Assembly (NCBI GenBank): GCA_905612235.1
Contig: CAJQRF010000035.1
Coordinates: 1-59,845 of the forward strand
Length of the DNA stretch: 59,845 nucleotides
Origin: an uncultured Pelagibacteraceae bacterium
Lineage (GTDB): Bacteria > Pseudomonadota > Alphaproteobacteria > Pelagibacterales > Pelagibacteraceae
Direction of reading: 5' to 3'
Translations under genes and position numbers: made by a program
The notes under the pieces: generated by a model
What the model was told of the DNA's origin: nothing
Seen by the model: the letters and a program-made list of their open reading frames with translations, nothing else
Database searches by the model: none
Shown here: positions 21,918-33,718 of the stretch, piece after piece
Numbering within the stretch: position 1 is the first letter of the stretch
Layout: every line of letters begins with the position of its first letter

Positions 21918-23163
21918 TTTAAAATCAATTAAAAAATACCCTGAATTATTTGTTTCTAAACTTAAAGACAAAAATATTGAATTTGATTTAGATAAATTAT
22001 TAAAATTAGATGAGATAAATAGAGACCTAATATACAAAAAGGAAAAATTAGAACAAGAAAAAAAAATTATTTCAAAAAATAATGACAAAAGTCAATTTAC
22101 AAAATCTAAAGAAATATCAACTGAAATTTTACGCTTGGCCAATCACCAAGTTGAAATTAACAATGAAATAGATTCAAAACTATCAGTATTGCCAAATCTT
22201 GCTTTAGACGATGTACCTGTTGGTCGTGACGACAAGTCAAATAAAGAAATAAAAAAAGTTGGACTAATTCCAAAGTTTGATTTTAAAACTTCTTCTCATT
22301 ACGAAATTGGAAAAAAATTAAATATGATGGATTTTGATACAGCCACCAAAACTTCTGGAGCTAGATTCGTTTTCCTTAAAGGTATGTTAGCTCAGCTAGA
22401 ACGTGCAATTATTAATTACATGTTAGATTGCCATACTAAAGAATTTGATTATGAAGAAATTTCGCCCCCTTTAATTGTAGACGAAAGCACGATGTTTGGA
22501 ACAGGTCAGCTTCCTAAGTTTGAAAATGATCAGTTTGAAATTAAGCTTGAAAATAGTAAGTTTAGAAAATTTTTAATACCTACCGCTGAAGTTATTTTAA
22601 CTAATATTGTTAGAAATTCTTTCGTGGAAAAAAGTAAACTTCCACTTAGATTTGTTGCATCTACTGCTTGCTTCAGAAAAGAGGCTGGAAGTTATGGCAA
22701 GGACACTAAGGGGATGATTAGACAACATCAGTTTTACAAGGTTGAACTTGTTAGCATAACTAAACCTTTAGAATGTATTAATGAGCTTAACAGAATGAGA
22801 AAATGCGCCGAAACAATTTTAAGTAAATTAAATTTACCCTATAGAGTTGTAATGTTATCTACAGGCGACATGGGTTTTAGTGCTGAAAAAACTTATGATA
22901 TTGAGGTTTGGCTTCCTTCAGAAAATAAGTATCGTGAAATTTCAAGTTGTTCATCATGTGGACAATTTCAAGCAAGAAGAATGAAGGCAAAATACAAAAA
23001 TGAAAATAATGAATCTGATTTTTTGGGCACTTTAAATGGTTCCGGATTAGCCGTAGGCAGAACTTTAATTGCTATAATGGAAAATTTTCAACGTAAAGAT
23101 GGAACCATTGAAATTCCTGAAGTTTTACAAAGCTATATGAATGGAGCTAAAATTATAGGTTAA
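21910..23163 (+). CDS. serS: Seryl-tRNA synthetase
   Basis: Class II motifs ACFRKEAGSYGKDTKGMIRQHQFYKVE, NGSGLAVGRTLIAIMEN. Confidence 0.96.
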   Translation: MHNLKSIKKYPELFVSKLKDKNIEFDLDKLLKLDEINRDLIYKKEKLEQEKKIISKNNDKSQFTKSKEISTEILRLANHQVEINNEIDSKLSVLPNLALDDVPVGRDDKSNKEIKKVGLIPKFDFKTSSHYEIGKKLNMMDFDTATKTSGARFVFLKGMLAQLERAIINYMLDCHTKEFDYEEISPPLIVDESTMFGTGQLPKFENDQFEIKLENSKFRKFLIPTAEVILTNIVRNSFVEKSKLPLRFVASTACFRKEAGSYGKDTKGMIRQHQFYKVELVSITKPLECINELNRMRKCAETILSKLNLPYRVVMLSTGDMGFSAEKTYDIEVWLPSENKYREISSCSSCGQFQARRMKAKYKNENNESDFLGTLNGSGLAVGRTLIAIMENFQRKDGTIEIPEVLQSYMNGAKIIG

Positions 23164-23220
23164 TTTTTATTGTTTATTTTTTTTATTTAGTATAATTATA
23201 TTAAAAATTAAGGAGATATT

Positions 23221-23505
23221 ATGTCAGGATCAGGTTTTGCTCAGTTTGTACCACTTATATTGATTTTTGTTATTTTCTATTTTTTTCTGATTAGACCACA
23301 ACAAAAAAAGGTAAAAGATCATAAGCTAATGGTTGCTTCTTTACAAAGAGGTGATGAAATTATCACATCTGGTGGAATTATTGGAAAAGTAGAAAAAATT
23401 TTAGAAAACGATAAAGTTGACATTTCAATATCTGATAATGTTACAATACAAGTAGTTAAATCAACAATACAAAGTCTAGTGAATAGCTCCAATACAAAAA
23501 AGTAA
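23221..23505 (+). CDS. yajC: Preprotein translocase subunit YajC
   Basis: FYFFLIRPQQKKVKDH; upstream of secDF. Confidence 0.94.
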   Translation: MSGSGFAQFVPLILIFVIFYFFLIRPQQKKVKDHKLMVASLQRGDEIITSGGIIGKVEKILENDKVDISISDNVTIQVVKSTIQSLVNSSNTKK

Positions 23506-23514
23506 ATATATTTT

Positions 23515-25068
23515 GTGTTATATTTTTCTAAACTTAAATTATTTTTTATATACTTTATAATTATTTTTTTCTCTCTCTTTTCATTTCTTAATTTTATAAA
23601 TGTTAAGGACTACTCCTTTGTAAATAAAAAAGTTAATTTGGGTTTAGATCTACAAGGTGGATCCTATTTATTGCTGGAAGTTGATTCTACACCTATTATT
23701 AATCAAAATTTGCAACAAAAAGTACTTAATCTTAAAAAGTATTTTAAAAGTAAAAAAATTAAGTATGAAAATCTAAAGCTCATTAATAATGCAATTATTT
23801 TTAATTTACCGAGTAACTACATTCCGAGTTTTGAAAAACTCTTTCAAAATAAAGACAATACAATCAATCTTTATTACCCAAAATATAGATCTTATGAAAT
23901 GAATTATATTATTACTGGCAATACAGTAAATCTTGAATACTCGAAATACGGATTGGTTGAAATGAAATTGTCATCACTAGATCAATCTTTAGAAATTGTG
24001 AGAAGACGTATAGACGAGCTTGGAACAAACGATCCTACAATATTAAAAAGAGGAAATGATAGAATTTTAATTGAGTTGCCCGGTTTAGAAGACCCCAATA
24101 GAATAAAAAAACTATTAGGTAAAACTGCTAATTTAACTTTTCGAATTGTTGCAAATTCTGAAGATGTTTTTGGTTCAGAGCTATTACCTTTTGAAAATAG
24201 CGACGAGAAACTTAATGTCAGTAAAAGAATAGTGCTGAGTGGAGATAATCTGATAAACGCACAACCTTTTTATGATAAGCAAACTAACCAGACTGTTGTA
24301 AATTTCACTTTCGATAGATCTGGTTCAAAAAAATTTGCTAGAACAACAACAAATAATGTTGGAAGAAGACTTGCAATAATTTTAGATAACAAAATTATAA
24401 GCGCTCCCGTTGTAAGAGAGGCTATAGTTGGCGGAAATGGACAAATTTCTGGAGATTTTACTTTTCAGACAGCAACTGATTTAGCTTTGTTGCTTAGATC
24501 TGGAGCTCTACCAGCTCCACTAAATATAATCGAAGAAAGAACTATTGGTCCTGATCTTGGCGAAGATTCAATAAAAGCTGGAGCTCTTTCTTTAATGATA
24601 GGATTCCTTTTAGTTATTTTTTATATGCTCTTTAAATATAAATTTTTAGGAATAATTGCAGATATATCATTAATTGTAAATTTAGTAATTTTAATTGGAA
24701 TTTTAACAATTTTAGAAGCAACATTAACTCTACCTGGAATAGCTGGAATTATTCTTACAGTTGGTATGGCTGTAGATGCAAACGTTCTGATTTTTGAAAG
24801 AATTAAAGAGGAAATGAAAGTAGAAAAATCTAATATACACGCCTTTGATGCTGGATATAAAAAAGCCCAATCAGCAATATTAGATGCAAATATTACAACT
24901 CTAATATCTGCTATAATTCTTTTTTTTCTAGGCTCCGGACCAGTCAAAGGGTTTGCTGTAACTTTAGGGGTTGGCATCTTGACTACGTTATTTTGTGCGT
25001 ATTTTTTTGCAAGACATTTATCATCTTTATATGTAATGAAAAATAAAGATAAACAAATATCCATATGA
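23515..25068 (+). CDS. secD: Protein-export membrane protein SecD (GTG start)
   Basis: LGLDLQGGSYLLLEVD, GMAVDANVLIFERIKEE. Confidence 0.95.
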   Translation: MLYFSKLKLFFIYFIIIFFSLFSFLNFINVKDYSFVNKKVNLGLDLQGGSYLLLEVDSTPIINQNLQQKVLNLKKYFKSKKIKYENLKLINNAIIFNLPSNYIPSFEKLFQNKDNTINLYYPKYRSYEMNYIITGNTVNLEYSKYGLVEMKLSSLDQSLEIVRRRIDELGTNDPTILKRGNDRILIELPGLEDPNRIKKLLGKTANLTFRIVANSEDVFGSELLPFENSDEKLNVSKRIVLSGDNLINAQPFYDKQTNQTVVNFTFDRSGSKKFARTTTNNVGRRLAIILDNKIISAPVVREAIVGGNGQISGDFTFQTATDLALLLRSGALPAPLNIIEERTIGPDLGEDSIKAGALSLMIGFLLVIFYMLFKYKFLGIIADISLIVNLVILIGILTILEATLTLPGIAGIILTVGMAVDANVLIFERIKEEMKVEKSNIHAFDAGYKKAQSAILDANITTLISAIILFFLGSGPVKGFAVTLGVGILTTLFCAYFFARHLSSLYVMKNKDKQISI

Positions 25069-25985
25069 TTTTTAATAACACTCAACCAATTAATTTTTCA
25101 TCTTATTATAAAAAATTTAATATATTTTCTTTATGTTTAGTTTTTTTATCTATTATTGTTCTTTTATTTAAAGGACTTAATTTAGGAGTTGATTTTAAAG
25201 GAGGCACTTTAATTGAAATTAGAACTGAAAATACATCCATCAGCACTTCTGAAATAAGACAGTCTTTTTTAAAAATGAATTTGGGAGATATAAATGTTAA
25301 AAAATTTGGAAAAAATAATGATTATTTAGTAAAATTTGAAATTTCAAAATCTGAAAATGAAAACTTTATTGAATCTATTAATCAAAATTTATCTAAAGAT
25401 TTAGGATCATCAGTAAATTTTAGACGTGTAGAGAATGTAGGACCCAAAGTTAGTGGCGAATTATTAAAAGCTGGTTTATTAGCTATAGTTCTATCCTTAG
25501 CAGCAATGCTTTTTTATATTTGGATTCGATTTGAATGGCAATTCAGCTTAGGTGCTATAGTCGCAATTATTCATGATGTTGTTATCACTTTAGGAATTTT
25601 TTCTTTATTGTCTTATGAGGTGAATTTATCAATAGTTGCCGCTGTATTAACAATAGTTGGTTATTCAATGAATGATACAGTTGTAATATTTGATCGTATA
25701 AGAGAAAATCTAAAAAAATATACCAAAATCCCTATAGGAGAAATTTCAAATACATCAACAAACGAAACTTTATCGAGAACTTTGATTACATCAGTGACCA
25801 CTTTGCTTGCTCTTTTTGCAATTTATATATTTGGTGGTGAAATATTGCGAGGCTTCTCTTTTGCAATGATTGCAGGAGTTATTATTGGAACTTACTCTTC
25901 TATATTTGTAGCTACGCCTATACTAAACTATACTAATGTCAGCTCTAAAACTGTTTTAAATGAAAGTGATGATAAAGTAGGTTAA
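25065..25985 (+). CDS. secF: Protein-export membrane protein SecF
   Basis: LGVDFKGGTLIEI, YSMNDTVVIFDRIREN. Confidence 0.95.
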   Translation: MIFNNTQPINFSSYYKKFNIFSLCLVFLSIIVLLFKGLNLGVDFKGGTLIEIRTENTSISTSEIRQSFLKMNLGDINVKKFGKNNDYLVKFEISKSENENFIESINQNLSKDLGSSVNFRRVENVGPKVSGELLKAGLLAIVLSLAAMLFYIWIRFEWQFSLGAIVAIIHDVVITLGIFSLLSYEVNLSIVAAVLTIVGYSMNDTVVIFDRIRENLKKYTKIPIGEISNTSTNETLSRTLITSVTTLLALFAIYIFGGEILRGFSFAMIAGVIIGTYSSIFVATPILNYTNVSSKTVLNESDDKVG

Positions 25986-26584
25986 TAAAGATTTTGAGCC
26001 ATCACCATTGAAAGCAACATTGGTAATGAAAGTAATGTATTTACTCTAGAAGTTAACATCGCTGTTTTAGCAGACTTAGCTTTAATTTCTGGTGTTACTT
26101 CAACAATTCCTAGAGCTTTTTTTTGATTAGGCCAGATTATAAACCAAACATTATAGGCCATGATTAAACCTAACCACATTCCAATTCCAATTGCAGTATT
26201 TTTCCCTCCACCACTACCTATGCCTAATGTCATTGCTTGATGAACATAACCATTTAAAGTTGCTACAATTAAACCTGTAATTATTGTTGCTAACGCAGCC
26301 CATCTAAACCAAAAAAGAACTGCAGGTGCTATTACTTTTCCAATAGCAGGTTTTTGTTCGTCTGGGATTTTTGCCATACTTGGTATTTGTACAAAGTTAA
26401 GATACCAAAGTAATCCTATCCACATAACTCCTGCAAGAACATGAAAATATCTAAATAACCAGCTCCAAAACAATTGATCAAAAGCCCATTCGCCTCCAGA
26501 AAAAAACAAACCAATGAATAACAGTATGGTCAATACAATGGAAAGATGAATTGTTTTAGAAAGTGATTGTAATATTGAAACCAT
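25982..26584 (-). CDS. Multi-TM membrane protein, PuuD/urate oxidase N-terminal-like
   Basis: RYFHVLAGVMWIGLLWYLNFVQIP, MWLGLIMAYNVWFIIWPNQKK. Confidence 0.6.
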   Translation of the reverse strand: MVSILQSLSKTIHLSIVLTILLFIGLFFSGGEWAFDQLFWSWLFRYFHVLAGVMWIGLLWYLNFVQIPSMAKIPDEQKPAIGKVIAPAVLFWFRWAALATIITGLIVATLNGYVHQAMTLGIGSGGGKNTAIGIGMWLGLIMAYNVWFIIWPNQKKALGIVEVTPEIKAKSAKTAMLTSRVNTLLSLPMLLSMVMAQNLY

Positions 26585-26613
26585 GATTCACTATATCATT
26601 TTTTAACTTTAAA

Positions 26614-29490
26614 CTAAGCAGTTTTTTTCATTTTTATGTTGATGATTTCCTTCAAAAAGTTGCCTGTATAGCTACTATTGATTTCGCTTACTGTTTCAGG
26701 GTTACCTTCAGCAATAATTTGACCACCATTAACACCACCTTCGGGGCCCATATCGACTATCCAATCAGCTGTTTTTATTACATCTAGATTATGCTCGATT
26801 ACCACCACAGTGTTACCCAATGAAACAAATGTTTGTAAAATTTCAAGTAGTTTTTTAATATCATGAGCGTGCAATCCAGTTGTTGGTTCATCCAAAATAT
26901 AAAGCGTTCTTCCAGTTGATCTTTTGGATAATTCTTTAGCTAGTTTAATTCTTTGAGCTTCACCGCCAGACAGTGTTGTGGCTTGCTGACCAATTTTTAT
27001 ATATCCTAAACCAACTTTTTTTAAAGTAAGTAACTTCATTCTAACAGTGGGTATATTAATAAAATATTCACAACCTTCATCAACAGTCATATTTAAAACT
27101 TCCGCGATGTTTTTATCTTTGAATCTTATTTCCAATGTTTCTTTATTATATCTGCTTCCTTTACATACATCACAAGGAATGTAGACATCTGGTAAAAAAT
27201 GCATTTCATAAGTTATTACACCATCTCCTTCACAAGATTCACATCTTCCGCCTTTGACGTTAAAAGAAAATCTTCCAATTTTATAACCTCTAGTTTTTGA
27301 TTCAGGTAAATTAGCAAACCAATCTCTTATCGGACCAAAAGCACCTGTGTAAGTTGCTGGATTAGATCTAGGTGTTCTTCCAATAGGCGATTGATCTATA
27401 TCTATAATTTTATCTATTTGTTCAATACCTTTATAATTTTTAAATTCTTTAGGTAATTTTCTAGATTTATTATTATTAAGTATTAAATTTAAAGCATTAT
27501 ATAAAGTATGTAGAATTAAAGTTGATTTACCACTACCAGACACTCCAGTGACACAAGTAAAAGTTCCTAATGGAATCTTTAGATTTATATTTTTTAAATT
27601 GTTACCAGTAGCTCCTATAATTTCTAAAAATCTTCCATTCTTTGCTGTTCTTCTTTTTTTTGGAATCATTATATTCATTTTTTTTGACAAATAATTTCCA
27701 GTAATACTATCTTTGCTTTTTAGTATTTCTTTAATATCACCTTGTGCAACAACTCGCCCGCCATTCACACCAGCTTCAGGGCCAAGATCAATAATATGAT
27801 CTGCATTTTCCATTGTTTCGGTATCATGTTCCACAACTATTACAGTATTACCAAGATCCCTTAATCTTTTTAAAGCTTTAATTAATTTAACATTATCTTT
27901 TTGATGCAATCCAATAGAAGGTTCATCCAAAACATACAATACACCTGTCAACCCTGAACCAATTTGTGATGCAAGTCTTATTCTTTGAGCCTCTCCACCA
28001 GATAAAGTTCCAGACTCACGTGACAAAGTTAAATAATCCAATCCAACATTAAGTAAGAAATCTAATCTTTCATTAATTTCTTTTAGAATGTGTTGTGCAA
28101 TTTTTTTTTCTTTTTCATTTAATTTTTTATTAAGACTTTCAAACCATTTTTTTGCTTCAAATATAGACTTAATGGTAACCTCGCTTATATTAAGGTTGTC
28201 AATTTTAACACATAATGCTTCCTCTTTTAATCTCAAGCCTTTGCATTTTTCGCAATTTGATTCACTCTGGTATTGTGAAATTTCTTCTCTTTTCCACTCA
28301 CTTTCAGTTTCTAAAAATCTCCTCTCTAGATTATTAACAATACCTTCAAAAGTTTTTTTTGTAGAATATTTTTCGTGTCCATCGTCATAAATAAATTTTA
28401 TTTCTTCATCATTAGATCCGTATAAGAGCATATCTCTTATTTCTTTATCTAACTTTTTCCATTGGGTATCTAATGAAAATTTATAATGTTTTGATAAAGA
28501 TGATAAAGTTTGTGCATAGTATAAAAATTTAGATTTCGCCCATGGTTCTATAGCACCTTCAGCCAAACTTTTTTTAACATCAGGGACAACTAATTCTGGG
28601 TTAACGTTAAGGTTTACCCCTATGCCTTCACATTCTTCACACGCTCCGTAAGGACTATTAAATGAAAATAATCTTGGTTCAATTTCTTCAATGGTAAAAC
28701 CACTTTCTGGACATGCAAACTTTGATGAAAAAACGATTTTTTCAATTTTTCTAAATTTTTTTGGAAGAGCTTCATTTTCATATTCCACAAAAAGAAGTCC
28801 ATCAGATAAGTTTAGTGCAGTTTCAACACTTTCAGCTATTCTGTTACCTAATTGATTATTAATAATTATTCTATCAACAACTATAGATATTTCATGTTTT
28901 ACTTTTTTATTTAAATTTGGAAATTCATTTATATCAAGATATGTTCCATCAACTTTAATTCTTTGAAATCCTCTTCTTTTATAATTTGCAATTTCTTTTT
29001 TATATTCTCCTTTTCTTCCTCTCACTACTGGAGCCAATAAATATATTGTATTTTTTTTCGGGAGAGCTTTAATTTTATTTACTATTTCAGTGACGCTTTG
29101 TGATTTTATAGGTTTTCCTGTAAAAGGTGAGAATGGTGTTCCAGCTCTAGCATACAAAACTCTCATATAGTCATAAATTTCTGTAACAGTAGCCACTGTA
29201 GATCTAGGATTTTTAGAAGTATTTTTCTGTTCTATTGCAATTGCTGGACTTAAACCTTCTATTAAATCAACATTAGGCTTTTTCATTTTGTCCAAAAACT
29301 GCCTAGCATATGCAGACAAACTTTCCACATATCTTCTTTGACCTTCAGCATATATTGTATCAAAAGCTAAAGATGATTTTCCTGACCCAGAAAGCCCAGT
29401 TATTACTATAAATTTGTCTTTTGGTATTTCTAAAGATATATTTTTTAAGTTGTGTTCTTTAGCGCCTTTTATAACGATTTTTTTAAGCAT
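26614..29490 (-). CDS. uvrA: Excinuclease ABC subunit A
   Basis: [57 protein letters not shown]; two ATPase halves, zinc-finger cysteines. Confidence 0.97.
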   Translation of the reverse strand: MLKKIVIKGAKEHNLKNISLEIPKDKFIVITGLSGSGKSSLAFDTIYAEGQRRYVESLSAYARQFLDKMKKPNVDLIEGLSPAIAIEQKNTSKNPRSTVATVTEIYDYMRVLYARAGTPFSPFTGKPIKSQSVTEIVNKIKALPKKNTIYLLAPVVRGRKGEYKKEIANYKRRGFQRIKVDGTYLDINEFPNLNKKVKHEISIVVDRIIINNQLGNRIAESVETALNLSDGLLFVEYENEALPKKFRKIEKIVFSSKFACPESGFTIEEIEPRLFSFNSPYGACEECEGIGVNLNVNPELVVPDVKKSLAEGAIEPWAKSKFLYYAQTLSSLSKHYKFSLDTQWKKLDKEIRDMLLYGSNDEEIKFIYDDGHEKYSTKKTFEGIVNNLERRFLETESEWKREEISQYQSESNCEKCKGLRLKEEALCVKIDNLNISEVTIKSIFEAKKWFESLNKKLNEKEKKIAQHILKEINERLDFLLNVGLDYLTLSRESGTLSGGEAQRIRLASQIGSGLTGVLYVLDEPSIGLHQKDNVKLIKALKRLRDLGNTVIVVEHDTETMENADHIIDLGPEAGVNGGRVVAQGDIKEILKSKDSITGNYLSKKMNIMIPKKRRTAKNGRFLEIIGATGNNLKNINLKIPLGTFTCVTGVSGSGKSTLILHTLYNALNLILNNNKSRKLPKEFKNYKGIEQIDKIIDIDQSPIGRTPRSNPATYTGAFGPIRDWFANLPESKTRGYKIGRFSFNVKGGRCESCEGDGVITYEMHFLPDVYIPCDVCKGSRYNKETLEIRFKDKNIAEVLNMTVDEGCEYFINIPTVRMKLLTLKKVGLGYIKIGQQATTLSGGEAQRIKLAKELSKRSTGRTLYILDEPTTGLHAHDIKKLLEILQTFVSLGNTVVVIEHNLDVIKTADWIVDMGPEGGVNGGQIIAEGNPETVSEINSSYTGNFLKEIINIKMKKTA

Positions 29491-29586
29491 TTTTTAATAA
29501 TTACGTCTAACCTATTAATATAAAGATGGAAATATGTTATATTTGCATATATTAACAATTAATCATTTAACAAATCTATAAAAAAT

Positions 29587-30045
29587 ATGGCAGGAAGTCT
29601 AAATAAAGTTCTTTTAATTGGTAGGCTGGGAGCTGATCCAGAAATAAAGCAAATGGTCAATGGCAAAAGCGTGGCTAGGTTGAGTCTAGCTACCAGCAAC
29701 ACTTGGAAAGATAAAAATACGGGTGAAAAAAAAGAAAAAACAGAGTGGCACCGTATAGTAATTTTTAATGAAGGACTTGTTAACATCGTTCAACAGTATG
29801 TTAAAAAGGGTGCTCAAGTTTACATAGAAGGAGAATTAACTACCAGAAAATGGAAAGACGAAAAATCTGGAATTGACAAATATTCTACTGAAGTTGTATT
29901 GCAAGGTTTTAATTCTTCATTTAAAATATTAAGTAGTAAAAATAATCAAACTGAAAATCTACAAACCAGTCCATCAGAAAAAAGTTCACTTCCTAATGAT
30001 GAAAACATTCCGTCTAATGATTTAGACGATGAAATCCCTTTTTAA
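29587..30045 (+). CDS. ssb: Single-stranded DNA-binding protein
   Basis: NKVLLIGRLGADPEIK, EWHRIVIFNE, acidic C-terminus DLDDEIPF. Confidence 0.96.
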   Translation: MAGSLNKVLLIGRLGADPEIKQMVNGKSVARLSLATSNTWKDKNTGEKKEKTEWHRIVIFNEGLVNIVQQYVKKGAQVYIEGELTTRKWKDEKSGIDKYSTEVVLQGFNSSFKILSSKNNQTENLQTSPSEKSSLPNDENIPSNDLDDEIPF

Positions 30046-30050
30046 AATAA

Positions 30051-32657
30051 ATGGAAAAGACTGAAGCAAAGCTAGTTAAAGACAATTATAAACCAATTTT
30101 AGTTTATGATGAGATGAGTTCATCTTATTTATCATACGCTATGAGTGTTATAGTGAGTAGAGCTTTGCCTGATGTCAGGGATGGTTTAAAACCTGTTCAT
30201 AGAAGAATTATTTTTGCAATGTACAAAGGAGGCTTTGATTGGAGTAAACAATTTAGAAAATCTGCCAGAGTAGTAGGTGATGTTATTGGTAAATATCATC
30301 CTCATGGTGATCAAGCAGTGTACGATGCAATGGTAAGATTGACTCAGAATTTTTCAATGAGTTTACCTTTAATTGACGGACAAGGTAACTTTGGTTCTAT
30401 AGATGGAGATCCACCTGCAGCAATGAGATATACTGAAACTAAATTGGCTAAAGTTTCTCAGTATTTAATAGATGATATTGAAAAAGATACGATTGAATAT
30501 CGGAACAATTATGACGATACAGAAAAAGAACCTACTGTTTTGCCTTCTCAATTTCCAAACCTATTAGTTAATGGTGCAGGAGGTATTGCTGTTGGAATGG
30601 CAACCAGTATTCCTCCTCATAATTTGGGTGAAATTATTGACGGAACAGTTTCTTTAATTAAAAATAATAATATTACTATTCCACAGCTTATGAAGACAAT
30701 ACCTGGACCTGATTTTCCAACAGGAGGGATAATTATTGGAAAAGATAATTTAAAACAAGGTTATTCTAAGGGCAGAGGTTCAATTAAAATCCGCGGTGAT
30801 ATAGATGTAGAAACTTTAAAAAATGGAAAAGAACGTTTAGTAATTAATTCAATTCCTTATCAAGTCAATAAATCTGTTTTAAACGAAAGAATAGCAGAAC
30901 TGGCAAGAGATAAAAAAATTGAAGGAATAAGTGATATTAGAGATGAATCTAATCATAAAGGTGTAAGAGTTGTAATAGATCTCAGAAGAAATGTAGAATC
31001 TGAAACAGTAAAAAGGCAACTTTATAAATTAACATCAATAGAAAGTTCTTTTGGATTTAATACTTTAGCGATAGTTGATGGAAAACCAAAAATATTAAAT
31101 TTAAAGGAATTTTTATCTGAGTTTATAGATTTTAGAAAAGAAACATTAACAAAAAAAACTAGATTTGAATTAAAAAAAGCTCTTGATAGAGCTCATATAT
31201 TATTAGGCATATCAGTTTCAGTAGAAAACATTGATTCAGTTATTAAAATTATAAGAAAATCTGAAACTACTGAGATTGCTAAAAAATCACTATTAGAAAA
31301 AAAATGGAAAATAAATAAAACAAACCAGTTGATAAAACTTATAAAATCAGAAAAAAGTGGATCTGGTTATAAACTTTCAGAAAACCAAGTTATTGCAATT
31401 TTAGAGCTGCGACTTCAAAAACTTACTACTTTTGGTATAAATGAAATTGAAGCTGAAATTAAGAAACTTTCTTTTTCTATTAAGGAATATGAGAAAATTT
31501 TAAATTCAAAGAAAGAATTATTTAATGTAATGATTTCTGAGTTATTAAAAATAAAAGAAAAATTTTCTGTTAAAAGAAGAACAAAAATTATAGACGCTGT
31601 TCTAAATTATAATATAGAGGAAACTATACAAAAAGAAGCAGTCGTAATTACTATTACACAAAAAGGTTATATTAAAAGAGGTTCACTAGCATCAGTCAAA
31701 ATCCAAAAAAGAGGAGGCAAAGGAAAATCTGGAATTAAAACTAGAGATGAAGATTATGTAGTTCAAATATTTACTGCGAATTCTCACACTCCTATAATGT
31801 TTTTTTCCACTCAAGGACTTGTATATAAATTGAAAGCTTGGAAAATACCTCAAGGATCTACTAACTCAAAAGGAAAAACATTATTTAATTTGTTACCATT
31901 AAAAAGTCATCAATCAATAAGTTCTATAATGCCTCTTCCAGAAAATGAAAGTGAATGGAAGAAATTATATGTTGTTTTTGCGACACAAAAAGGAAAAGTG
32001 AGAAAAAATAGCTTAGAGGATTTTGCTAGCATCCAATCTACTGGTAAAATTGCCATGAAACTTGATGATGATGATAAAATTATTGGTGTTAAAATTTGTA
32101 GGGACGATCAAGATATTATTCTAAGCACCAAGCTTGGTAAATGTATTCGTTTTATGTCGAAAAAGTTAAGAATTTTTAAAGGCCGATCTTCAAAAGGTAT
32201 TAAAGGTATTGAACTATCTGCTGATGACAAAGTTATGTCTTTATCAGTGCTGAATGCGGTTGATATTAATCCAAAAACAGCGAAAAATTTACTTAAAAAT
32301 GGCGCCGCTGATAAAGCCAGAAAATCTGAGATAGTTGCTAAACAAAAGTATATTTTATCAATTACTGAAAATGGATTTGGAAAAAGAACATCTTTTTATG
32401 AATATAGGGTTACAAATAGAGGAGGAAAAGGAATAATAGGTATAATAACCTCTTCTAGAAATGGTAATGTTGCGGCATCGTTCCCCGTTAATGAAGGTGA
32501 TGAAATAATTTTATCTACAGATAAAGGCAAGGTTATAAGATGTGCTGTTAAAGAAATTAGATCTGCTGGTAGAAATACACAAGGAGTTAGTATTTTTAAA
32601 GTTTCTGATGATGAAAAAGTAGTGTCCGCAATTAAAATAGATGAAAATTTTACCTAA
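30051..32657 (+). CDS. gyrA: DNA gyrase subunit A
   Basis: [35 protein letters not shown] catalytic Tyr, C-terminal beta-pinwheel repeats. Confidence 0.97.
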   Translation: MEKTEAKLVKDNYKPILVYDEMSSSYLSYAMSVIVSRALPDVRDGLKPVHRRIIFAMYKGGFDWSKQFRKSARVVGDVIGKYHPHGDQAVYDAMVRLTQNFSMSLPLIDGQGNFGSIDGDPPAAMRYTETKLAKVSQYLIDDIEKDTIEYRNNYDDTEKEPTVLPSQFPNLLVNGAGGIAVGMATSIPPHNLGEIIDGTVSLIKNNNITIPQLMKTIPGPDFPTGGIIIGKDNLKQGYSKGRGSIKIRGDIDVETLKNGKERLVINSIPYQVNKSVLNERIAELARDKKIEGISDIRDESNHKGVRVVIDLRRNVESETVKRQLYKLTSIESSFGFNTLAIVDGKPKILNLKEFLSEFIDFRKETLTKKTRFELKKALDRAHILLGISVSVENIDSVIKIIRKSETTEIAKKSLLEKKWKINKTNQLIKLIKSEKSGSGYKLSENQVIAILELRLQKLTTFGINEIEAEIKKLSFSIKEYEKILNSKKELFNVMISELLKIKEKFSVKRRTKIIDAVLNYNIEETIQKEAVVITITQKGYIKRGSLASVKIQKRGGKGKSGIKTRDEDYVVQIFTANSHTPIMFFSTQGLVYKLKAWKIPQGSTNSKGKTLFNLLPLKSHQSISSIMPLPENESEWKKLYVVFATQKGKVRKNSLEDFASIQSTGKIAMKLDDDDKIIGVKICRDDQDIILSTKLGKCIRFMSKKLRIFKGRSSKGIKGIELSADDKVMSLSVLNAVDINPKTAKNLLKNGAADKARKSEIVAKQKYILSITENGFGKRTSFYEYRVTNRGGKGIIGIITSSRNGNVAASFPVNEGDEIILSTDKGKVIRCAVKEIRSAGRNTQGVSIFKVSDDEKVVSAIKIDENFT

Positions 32658-32665
32658 TTTTAAAT

Positions 32666-33160
32666 ATGAGCAAAATAGGAATTTACCCAGGAACGTTTGA
32701 TCCAATTACTTATGGTCATATTGATGTTATAAGAAGATCCCTTACAATAGTAAATAAACTTATAGTTGGAGTAGCGAATGATTATTCTAAAGAGTGTTTA
32801 TTTTCAGCTGAAGAAAGATCCAGTATGATTAAGAAAGCTCTATTCAGTGATTTAAATTTTAAAAGAAAATCAGTTGAAGTTTTAATATTTAATACTTTAA
32901 CTACCTCTCTTTGTAAGAAAAATAAATCTTCAATAATATTTAGAGGATTAAGAGCAGTTTCCGATTTTGAATATGAGTTCCAGTTAGCTGGTATGAATAG
33001 ACAGCTTGATAAAAATATTGAAACGGTTTTTTTAATGTCAGATCCCGATAATCAGGTTATATCTTCAAAATTTGTAAAAGAAATAGCAAAATTAAATGGT
33101 AAAATTGATACATTTGTTACAAAAAGTATAAAAAAATCACTTAGAGAAAAATATGATTAA
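32666..33160 (+). CDS. coaD: Phosphopantetheine adenylyltransferase
   Basis: IGIYPGTFDPITYGHIDVIRR, FRGLRAVSDFEYEFQLAGMNR. Confidence 0.95.
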   Translation: MSKIGIYPGTFDPITYGHIDVIRRSLTIVNKLIVGVANDYSKECLFSAEERSSMIKKALFSDLNFKRKSVEVLIFNTLTTSLCKKNKSSIIFRGLRAVSDFEYEFQLAGMNRQLDKNIETVFLMSDPDNQVISSKFVKEIAKLNGKIDTFVTKSIKKSLREKYD

Positions 33161-33707
33161 AAAATTATTTTTTATTATTATATTAGTTTTATTTACTAAC
33201 AACTTAATTGCGGAGGAAAATATTGTGATTTTAAAATTAAAAGATGGTGATGTCAAAATTGAACTGTTTAAAGATATAGCACCAAAACATGTAGAAAGAT
33301 TTTTGACTCTTTCAAATGAAAAAAAATATGATGGAGTGGTTTTCCATAGAGTTATAGATGGATTTATGGCTCAAACAGGAGATGTCGAATTCGGAAATTC
33401 AACTTCAGAAAATTATGACATAAAACGCGCTGGCACAGGCGGCTCTGAATACCCAGATTTAAAAGCGGAATTTAGTGAATTACCTCATGAAAGAGGTACC
33501 TTATCTATGGCACGTTCATCAAATGAAGATAGTGCAAATAGTCAATTTTTTATTTGTTTTAAGGCATCTTCTTTTTTGGATCGTCAATATACTGTATTTG
33601 GTAAAGTAGTTGCTGGCATGGAATTTGTTGATATGATTACAAGAGGAGAGGGAGCTAACGGAGAAGTTTCGAAACCGGATAAGATTGTAAGCCTATCATC
33701 TAAATAA
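33153..33707 (+). CDS. Cyclophilin-type peptidyl-prolyl cis-trans isomerase with signal peptide
   Basis: VVFHRVIDGFMAQTGD, NSQFFICF. Confidence 0.92.
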   Translation: MIKKLFFIIILVLFTNNLIAEENIVILKLKDGDVKIELFKDIAPKHVERFLTLSNEKKYDGVVFHRVIDGFMAQTGDVEFGNSTSENYDIKRAGTGGSEYPDLKAEFSELPHERGTLSMARSSNEDSANSQFFICFKASSFLDRQYTVFGKVVAGMEFVDMITRGEGANGEVSKPDKIVSLSSK

Positions 33708-33718
33708 TTTATCATTTA

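Noticed and set aside
24621-25085. 154-aa ORF antisense to secD
   Set aside because: No family features; lies opposite a conserved coding region, a composition artefact.
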